From assembly GCF_947495845.1 (NCBI RefSeq), contig NZ_CANMAO010000002.1, positions 186,001 to 250,000 of the forward strand: a stretch of DNA of 64,000 nucleotides, written 5' to 3'. This document shows positions 58,225 through 64,000 of the stretch, piece after piece. The position numbers were made by a program, and so were the translations under genes. Below the pieces are notes generated by a model. The model had not been told where the DNA came from. It did not search any database and saw only the letters and a list, made by a program, of their open reading frames with translations. This DNA comes from an uncultured Endozoicomonas sp. Its GTDB lineage: Bacteria > Pseudomonadota > Gammaproteobacteria > Pseudomonadales > Endozoicomonadaceae. Position 1 is the stretch's first letter, and the number at the start of each line of letters is the position of its first letter.

Positions 58225-59337
58225 CTACTTCTGACCAAGAATTTGCGACAGCGCCGCCAGACATCGACGATTTTCTTCTGGCAAACCAATGCTTACGCGA
58301 AGATGTTGAGGCAAACCATAGTTGCCCACGGGCCTGACAATCACACCATGAGATAATAAGGCCTGATAGATTGGCATCGCCTCTTGAGCCAGATTTACTG
58401 TTATAAAGTTACCCGAGGAAGGAATCCAATCCAGCCCAAGCTCAGCAAACCCTCTTTCCAACTGCACCATACCCTGCTGATTCAGGGTAATCGATTCAGT
58501 AAGATAGTCATCATCACTCAGTGCTGCCACAGCACCAAATTGTGCGGGAAGATTCAGGTTAAAAGGCTGGCGCAGGCGGTTCAAAATATCCGCAACCTCA
58601 GGATTGGATATCGCGTAACCCACCCGGGCACCAGCAAGGCCATAGGCTTTGGAGAAAGTACGAGTAACTACCAGATTGGGGTAACGACCCAGAAGCTCTA
58701 CACCATCCGGAAGCTCACCCCCGGCGGCATATTCGAAATACGCTTCATCAAGAACCACAATCACATTTTCAGGCACTTTCTCCAGAAAACCTTCCAGGTC
58801 TTGCTGACTAAAAGCAGTACCCGTTGGGTTATTGGGGTTGGCTAGAAAGACAAGACGCGTATTGTCTTTAATGGCAGAGGCCATTGCATCAAGGTCATGA
58901 CCATAATTCACCGAAGGAACAACAATCGCCTCAGCGCCAGTAGCCTTTACCGCAAGGGGATAAACGACAAAGGCGTATTCAGAGAAAACCGCTGACGCTT
59001 CCGGATCAAGAAACGCTTCAGCAAGCAACACCAACACATCATTGGAACCGTTGCCTAGTGTCAGCTGTTCAGGATTTACACCCAGTTTTTTGGACAGTGC
59101 ATCTTTCAGCAAAAACCCACCGCCATCCGGATATCTCGCCAGCTCGGACAACGACTCAACCATGGCCTTCACGGCGACAGGCGATGGCCCTAATGGATTT
59201 TCATTACTGGCCAACTTAACAATGTCTTCTACCTTAAGCCCCTGCTCTCTGGCCAACTCATCAATAGGTTTACCAGGTTGATAGGGACTCATGCCTCTGA
59301 CTCCGGCAACTGCCAGGTGCAAAAAATCACAGGCCAT
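58225..59337 (-). CDS. hisC: Histidinol-phosphate / aromatic aminotransferase
   Basis: A 370-residue class II PLP aminotransferase. LASNENPLGPSPVAV, LGNGSNDVLVLLAEAF, FLANPNNPTGTAF and the PLP lysine in RTFSKAYGLAGARVGY identify HisC. It acts in histidine synthesis, but its place between pheA and tyrA/aroA suggests it also transaminates prephenate or aromatic keto acids, as proposed for HisC2 in Pseudomonas. GGAG precedes the ATG. It starts 91 bases after pheA. Confidence 0.93.
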   Translation of the reverse strand: MACDFLHLAVAGVRGMSPYQPGKPIDELAREQGLKVEDIVKLASNENPLGPSPVAVKAMVESLSELARYPDGGGFLLKDALSKKLGVNPEQLTLGNGSNDVLVLLAEAFLDPEASAVFSEYAFVVYPLAVKATGAEAIVVPSVNYGHDLDAMASAIKDNTRLVFLANPNNPTGTAFSQQDLEGFLEKVPENVIVVLDEAYFEYAAGGELPDGVELLGRYPNLVVTRTFSKAYGLAGARVGYAISNPEVADILNRLRQPFNLNLPAQFGAVAALSDDDYLTESITLNQQGMVQLERGFAELGLDWIPSSGNFITVNLAQEAMPIYQALLSHGVIVRPVGNYGLPQHLRVSIGLPEENRRCLAALSQILGQK

Positions 59338-59428
59338 AATCTACTCCAATGCAATAGGCGCTGCCTGCACTGGATAACTTTCACAGTACAGTCAGGCAAA
59401 AAATATTATCGTTATTGTCAAAAGCGTT

Positions 59429-60523
59429 TTAGAGAACGCCTTTTGGATAAGAGCCAAGCACTCTTAAATCATTCGCCCGCTCTGCCAAACGTTCTAACAC
59501 CTTTTTTACCACGGGGTCATCTTTATGGCCTTCAAAATCCACAAAGAACACATAATTCCAAACCCCGGAACGGGATGGACGAGTCTCAACCCTGGTCAGA
59601 TCAAGACTGTGAACATGGAACGGCTCAAGAATCGCATGCAGTGCACCGGGCTGGTTACGCATACTGATCACCATGGACGTTTTATCATCGCCACTGGCTG
59701 GCACATCATCATTACCAATAATAAGGAAGCGCGTTGAGTTATCTGGCTGATCTTCAATCTTGTCCGCGATTTTTTCCAACCCATACATATCCGCTGCCAT
59801 ATCACCAGCAATGGCGGCAGAATTCCACTCACCTTTGATGCGTCTGGCCGCTTCAGCATTTGAGCTAACAGCAACACGTTCAGCCATTGGCCAATGAGAA
59901 TCCAGCCACTTACGACACTGAGCCAGAGACTGAGCATGGGAGTAAATTCGGGTGATATGATCACGACGGGTATTTTCAGACACCAGCATATGTTGGTGAA
60001 TACGCAGCACCACTTCCCCACAAATTTTCAGGGAAGAATCCATAAAGCTGTCCAGAGTATGACTGACAACCCCTTCGGTGGAGTTTTCAACCGGCACTAC
60101 ACCATAATTAACGGCGCCAGCAGCTACTTCACGGAAAACATCATCAATAGACGCCATGGGAACCGAAACCGCAGAATGACCAAAATGCTTCAGAGCCGCC
60201 TGCTGAGTAAAAGTACCTTCCGGCCCGAGAAATGCCACCTTAATAGGCTCTTCCAATGCCAGACAGGCCGACATAATTTCACGAAACAGCCGAGCCATCT
60301 CTTCATCGTTCAGAGGCCCGACATTTTTCTCCATAATTTTACGGAGAACCTTGGCTTCCCGCTCAGGACGATAAAAAACAGCATCCGGGTCTGCCGCCGT
60401 TTTCACTCTGGCCACTTCTTGAGCACAACGAGCCCGATCACTGATCAAATCGAGAATTTTCTGATCCAGCTGGTCAATTTGAATCCTTAGATGACCTAGA
60501 TCGTCTTTTTTATCATTCGCCAT
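59429..60523 (-). CDS. pheA: P-protein: chorismate mutase / prephenate dehydratase
   Basis: Turns chorismate into prephenate and then phenylpyruvate. The 364 residues hold an AroQ mutase domain (1-90; LRIQIDQLDQKILDLISDRA), a dehydratase domain (95-275; KVAFLGPEGTFTQQAALKHF and the active-site NSTEGVVSHTLD) and a C-terminal ACT domain with GALHAILEPF and ETRPSR that binds phenylalanine for feedback. Its ATG overlaps the serC stop by one base (TAATG), so the two are coupled. Confidence 0.97.
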   Translation of the reverse strand: MANDKKDDLGHLRIQIDQLDQKILDLISDRARCAQEVARVKTAADPDAVFYRPEREAKVLRKIMEKNVGPLNDEEMARLFREIMSACLALEEPIKVAFLGPEGTFTQQAALKHFGHSAVSVPMASIDDVFREVAAGAVNYGVVPVENSTEGVVSHTLDSFMDSSLKICGEVVLRIHQHMLVSENTRRDHITRIYSHAQSLAQCRKWLDSHWPMAERVAVSSNAEAARRIKGEWNSAAIAGDMAADMYGLEKIADKIEDQPDNSTRFLIIGNDDVPASGDDKTSMVISMRNQPGALHAILEPFHVHSLDLTRVETRPSRSGVWNYVFFVDFEGHKDDPVVKKVLERLAERANDLRVLGSYPKGVL

Positions 60524-61641
60524 TATCCATACCGCCGTTCAAATTCTTTCATAAATTCTATAAGAGCATCCACATGTTGCTCCGGCACTGCATTATAGAT
60601 ACTGGCGCGCATTCCGCCCACTGCCTTGTGGCCTTTCAGATAACGGAACCCTTCTTGTTCAGACTCAGCAAGGAAGGTTGCATCCAGCTCCGGTTTCACC
60701 AGCGTGAAAGGCACATTCATCCTGGAACGCCATACAGGGTCAACAGGGTTTTGATAAAATCCGGAATCATCAATCTGACCGTAGAGTTTTTTCGCCTTTC
60801 GACCGTTGATTTCTGCCATAGTCTCAAGCCCACCCGATACCTTCAGCCATTTGAACACCAGGCCCGCTAAGTACCAGGCAAAGGTTGGAGGTGTGTTGTA
60901 CATAGACTCTTTGGATGCTTGAAGCCGGTAATCAAAAATAGCCGGGCATTGTGGTGACACCCGCTCCATCAAATCTTCCCGGACGATCACCAGAGTCAAA
61001 CCAGCGGGGCCGATGTTTTTCTGGGCGCCGGCATAGATCAAACCAAATTTACTGACATCCAAAGGCCTAGAAAGAATATTGGACGACATATCCGCTACCA
61101 GCGGCACATCACCTGCATCCGGAATAAAAGGAAACTCAAGACCACCAATGGTTTCGTTGGTGGTGTAGTGCAAATAGGCCGCATCCCCATTGGATTGCCA
61201 CTGAGATTGCTGAGGCATGGACGTAAACCCACCCGCACTGCCATCCGCAACCACATTGACATTGAGATACTTACTGCCTTCCTGAATAGCAGAATCTGCC
61301 CAGTGACCACTGTTTACGTAATCCGCAGAGGAATGACTGCCTTTCAAGTTCATGGGAATCGCAGCAAATTGACCTCGAGCTCCACCCTGAAGAAACAGAA
61401 CCTTATAATTATTCGGAATTTTCATCAGATCGCGAAGGTCTTGCTCAGCTTCGTAAGCAACCCTCACAAATTCTTTACCACGATGACTGACTTCCATGAC
61501 CGACGCACCGAGATCCTGCCAGTTCATCAGTTCATCCCGCGCCTGCTGCAATACCTCAAAAGGAATGGCCGCAGGGCCAGCTGAAAAATTAAACACCCTA
61601 TTTTCTAATTGGGCCAGCACATCATTCGCACTTGGTTTCAC
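60523..61641 (-). CDS. serC: Phosphoserine aminotransferase
   Basis: Makes phosphoserine (and the PLP precursor phosphohydroxythreonine). About 372 residues; RVFNFSAGPAAIPFEVL at the start, the PLP lysine in YAGAQKNIGPAGLTLVIVR and the end VGGMRASIYNAVPEQHVDAL are typical. Two GTG codons (61647 and 61641) are possible starts; GGAGGGAG sits eight bases before the second, so I favour 61641. Confidence 0.95.
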   Translation of the reverse strand: MKPSANDVLAQLENRVFNFSAGPAAIPFEVLQQARDELMNWQDLGASVMEVSHRGKEFVRVAYEAEQDLRDLMKIPNNYKVLFLQGGARGQFAAIPMNLKGSHSSADYVNSGHWADSAIQEGSKYLNVNVVADGSAGGFTSMPQQSQWQSNGDAAYLHYTTNETIGGLEFPFIPDAGDVPLVADMSSNILSRPLDVSKFGLIYAGAQKNIGPAGLTLVIVREDLMERVSPQCPAIFDYRLQASKESMYNTPPTFAWYLAGLVFKWLKVSGGLETMAEINGRKAKKLYGQIDDSGFYQNPVDPVWRSRMNVPFTLVKPELDATFLAESEQEGFRYLKGHKAVGGMRASIYNAVPEQHVDALIEFMKEFERRYG

Positions 61642-61718
61642 CGACACTCCCTCCCACTAAAGGCAGCTTTTTCAACTATGACTTTCGACTATAAACCTTC
61701 GATTCCGGATCTCTGCAC

Positions 61719-61744
61719 ATAAAAACGCCAGCAAATGCTGGCGT
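61719..61744 (-). terminator. Rho-independent terminator after gyrA
   Basis: On the minus strand ACGCCAGCA-TT-TGCTGGCGT followed by TTTTAT, 12 bases after the gyrA stop. It implies that serC has its own promoter in the roughly 70 bases that follow. Confidence 0.88.
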
Positions 61745-61756
61745 CAATACAATTGA

Positions 61757-64000
61757 TCAGGACTCGCTCGCCCCTTCATCTTCACTGGCAATGGGCGCTT
61801 GATCATCAGCACTGGCACCGACCTCAGTCCCCTCTTCCGGTGATTCAACGTCCTCACCCAAATCAGCCACCGTTTCCGGCTCATCCACCCGGGCAACACC
61901 CACCAGCTTTTCACCCTCGGAGACGCGAATCAGGGTAACGCCCTGAGTATTCCGGCTAAGAGTAGAGACTTCACTGACACGGGTTCTCACCAGAGTGCCC
62001 TGATCAGAAATCAACATAATTTCTTCAGCGGGCAACACCTGAACAGCGCCGACAATTTCGCCGTTACGTTCAGTGCACTGCATGGAGATAACGCCCTGAC
62101 CACCACGGTTTGTCAAACGGAACTCATCCACATTGGTACGCTTACCGTAACCTTTGGCGCTGGCCGTTAGAATTTGCGCGTCATCTTCCGGAATAATCAG
62201 GGAGATAATGCGCTGACCTTCTGGCAGTTTCATACCACGAACACCACGAGCGGTTCGGCCCATAGCTCGAACATCGGTCTCTTCAAAGCGAACCGCCTTA
62301 CCGCCGTTGGACAACAGCATCACCTGTTTGTCACCGGAGGTAATTTCAGCGCCAACGAGTGTATCGCCTTCATCAAGCCCCAGGGCAATCAAACCAGAAG
62401 ACCGCGGACGCTTAAACAATTCCAGCGGTGTCTTCTTCACGGTACCGTTCATGGTGGCCATAAATACGAAGTAGCCTTCAGTAAACTCTTCTACCGGCAG
62501 CATCGCTGTGATTTTCTCGCCCTCTTCCAGAGGAAGAATATTCACCACCGGACGACCACGGGAGGTTCTTCCCGCCTGTGGAATCTGATAAACCTTCAAC
62601 CAATACACTTTACCCTTACTGGAGAAGCAAAGGATCTGGGTATGGGTGTTGGCCACCAGCATGTGTTCAACGTAATCTTCTTCTTTAACCGACGCAGCAG
62701 ACTTACCACGACCACCACGGCGCTGAGCCTGATAAGTATCCAATGAGGTGGTCTTGGCATAACCGCCATGAGAAACGGTGACCACCATGTCTTCTACATC
62801 GATCAGGTCTTCAACCGTCAAGTCACGACGGGAGCTGGTAATTTCGGTTCTGCGCTCATCACCAAACTCTTCACGTACTTTCTCAAGCTCTTCCTGAATC
62901 ACTTCTTTTAACCGTTGTGGATTACACAGAATCAACATCAGTTCAGCGATTTTTTCCAGCAGTTCACGGTATTCAGAAAGCAGCTTTTCATGCTCAAGCC
63001 CGGTCAATCTATGCAGGCGCATTTCAAGAATCGCTTGAGCCTGAACCGGAGACAAATAGTACAGACCATCTCTCAGGCCAAACTCTTCTGGCAACTCGTC
63101 CGGACGACAGGCGTCAGCACCGGCACGCTCCGCCATTTCCATCATATGACCTGGATTCCAACCCTGGGCAATCAGCTTTTCTTTTGCTTCTGCTGGGGTT
63201 GGAGAATCCTTGATCAGCTGAATAACCGGATCAATACTGGACAGCGCAACCGCCAGACCTTCCAGAATATGACCACGTTCACGGGCTTTACGAAGCTCGA
63301 ACACGGTACGACGGGTGACGACTTCACGGCGATGACGAATAAAGGCCGCCAGAATGTCTTTCAGGTTCATCAACTTTGGCTGGCCATCCTGCAGGGCCAC
63401 CATATTGATACCGAACACGGTTTCCATCTGGGTCTGAGCATAAAGGTTGTTCAGAACCACTTCGGCGTTTTCACCGCGCTTGAGCTCAATAACCACCCGA
63501 AGACCGTCTTTATCCGATTCATCGCGAAGTTCGGAGATACCCTCAATCTTGCGTTCTTTCACCAACTCGGCAATCTTTTCGATCAGGCGAGCTTTGTTTA
63601 CCTGATAGGGAATCTCGTTAACAATGATGGTGCTTTTATTCTTCTTTTCATCATGTTCAATATCCGCTTTTGAGCGAATATAGATACGACCACGACCGGT
63701 ACGATAAGCCTGCAGAATACCCGCACGACCATTGATCATGGCAGCCGTTGGAAAGTCTGGCCCTGGAATGTACTCCATCAGATCGTCAACGGTCAGAGAG
63801 TCATCCGCCAGTAATGCCAGGCAGCCAGACACCACTTCCGTCAGGTTGTGAGGCGGAATATTGGTGGCCATACCCACGGCAATACCGGCGGAACCGTTCA
63901 CCAACAGGTTTGGAACCCGGGTGGGCATTACCGCAGGAATTTGTTCGGTGCCGTCGTAGTTCGGCACATAATCCACGGTTTCTTTTTCAAGATCCGCCAA
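61757..64000 (-). CDS. gyrA: DNA gyrase subunit A, C-terminal 747 residues
   Basis: The subunit that breaks and rejoins DNA in gyrase. The window edge cuts off the N-terminal part, including the catalytic tyrosine. What remains begins in the breakage-reunion domain ([20 protein letters not shown] and [18 protein letters not shown]), continues through the tower and coiled coil ([16 protein letters not shown]) and the C-terminal beta-pinwheel, whose GyrA box is [10 protein letters not shown]. It ends in an acidic tail. The absence of ParC features and the pinwheel with an intact GyrA box favour GyrA. Confidence 0.96.
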   Translation of the reverse strand: MADLEKETVDYVPNYDGTEQIPAVMPTRVPNLLVNGSAGIAVGMATNIPPHNLTEVVSGCLALLADDSLTVDDLMEYIPGPDFPTAAMINGRAGILQAYRTGRGRIYIRSKADIEHDEKKNKSTIIVNEIPYQVNKARLIEKIAELVKERKIEGISELRDESDKDGLRVVIELKRGENAEVVLNNLYAQTQMETVFGINMVALQDGQPKLMNLKDILAAFIRHRREVVTRRTVFELRKARERGHILEGLAVALSSIDPVIQLIKDSPTPAEAKEKLIAQGWNPGHMMEMAERAGADACRPDELPEEFGLRDGLYYLSPVQAQAILEMRLHRLTGLEHEKLLSEYRELLEKIAELMLILCNPQRLKEVIQEELEKVREEFGDERRTEITSSRRDLTVEDLIDVEDMVVTVSHGGYAKTTSLDTYQAQRRGGRGKSAASVKEEDYVEHMLVANTHTQILCFSSKGKVYWLKVYQIPQAGRTSRGRPVVNILPLEEGEKITAMLPVEEFTEGYFVFMATMNGTVKKTPLELFKRPRSSGLIALGLDEGDTLVGAEITSGDKQVMLLSNGGKAVRFEETDVRAMGRTARGVRGMKLPEGQRIISLIIPEDDAQILTASAKGYGKRTNVDEFRLTNRGGQGVISMQCTERNGEIVGAVQVLPAEEIMLISDQGTLVRTRVSEVSTLSRNTQGVTLIRVSEGEKLVGVARVDEPETVADLGEDVESPEEGTEVGASADDQAPIASEDEGASES

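Overview
The window is a 64 kb piece of a gammaproteobacterial chromosome of about 48-50% GC by eye. It is mostly core genome: gyrA, rpsA, ftsK, uvrB, serS, cysB and two tRNA genes. The block gyrA-serC-pheA-hisC-tyrA/aroA-cmk-rpsA-ihfB-lapA-lapB, with prephenate dehydrogenase fused to EPSP synthase, is the arrangement of Pseudomonadales/Oceanospirillales. ThrH, the AcnD/PrpF type of methylcitrate operon and a GntR-type prp regulator point the same way. A marine or host-associated Oceanospirillales member such as Endozoicomonas is plausible, but that name is inference.

Layout. 1-5.5 kb: a tiny ORF, a LysR regulator divergent from isocitrate lyase (aceA), a PLP threonine/serine dehydratase-like enzyme, and an orphan membrane protein with a four-fold internal repeat. 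5.5-7.5 kb: an H-NOX haem sensor overlapping a cytoplasmic hybrid histidine kinase. 7.6-15.5 kb: pyruvate kinase, a TolC-like protein with a long C-terminal extension, RraA, and PEP synthase divergent from its regulatory kinase/phosphotransferase. 15.5-22.9 kb: a broken peptidase tail and the methylcitrate operon (GntR-prpB-prpC-acnD-prpF). 23-30 kb: pabB, thrH, a small CxxC protein, cysB and a TauE/SafE exporter, DAHP synthase, greB. 30-36 kb: a kinase-fold protein, nfuA, an SDR-type protein, cysG, an ERIC-like repeat and a MATE pump. 36-43 kb: serS, crcB, rarA, lolA, ftsK and a small potassium-channel-like protein. 43-50.9 kb: yecH-like, an unknown exported protein, yaeQ, a deoxynucleoside kinase, tRNA-Val, uvrB, an aspartate aminotransferase, tRNA-Asn. 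50.9-64 kb: the lapB-to-gyrA supercluster, with gyrA cut by the window end.

How the genes fit together. aceA (glyoxylate shunt), ppsA/ppsR against pykF (PEP-pyruvate node) and the methylcitrate operon form a set suited to growth on acetate, propionate or other gluconeogenic carbon. cysB, the TauE/SafE exporter and cysG serve sulfur assimilation. DAHP synthase, aroA/tyrA, pheA, hisC, serC and pabB serve aromatic amino acid, serine and folate synthesis.

No CRISPR array, integrase, transposase or obvious defence system was found. The less ordinary content is the H-NOX/kinase pair, the four-fold repeat protein with an in-frame amber codon upstream, the kinase-fold orphan, the deoxynucleoside kinase, the peptidase remnant, and several structured intergenic repeats: an ERIC-like element, two paired-hairpin REP-like elements and two palindromic MITE-like elements.
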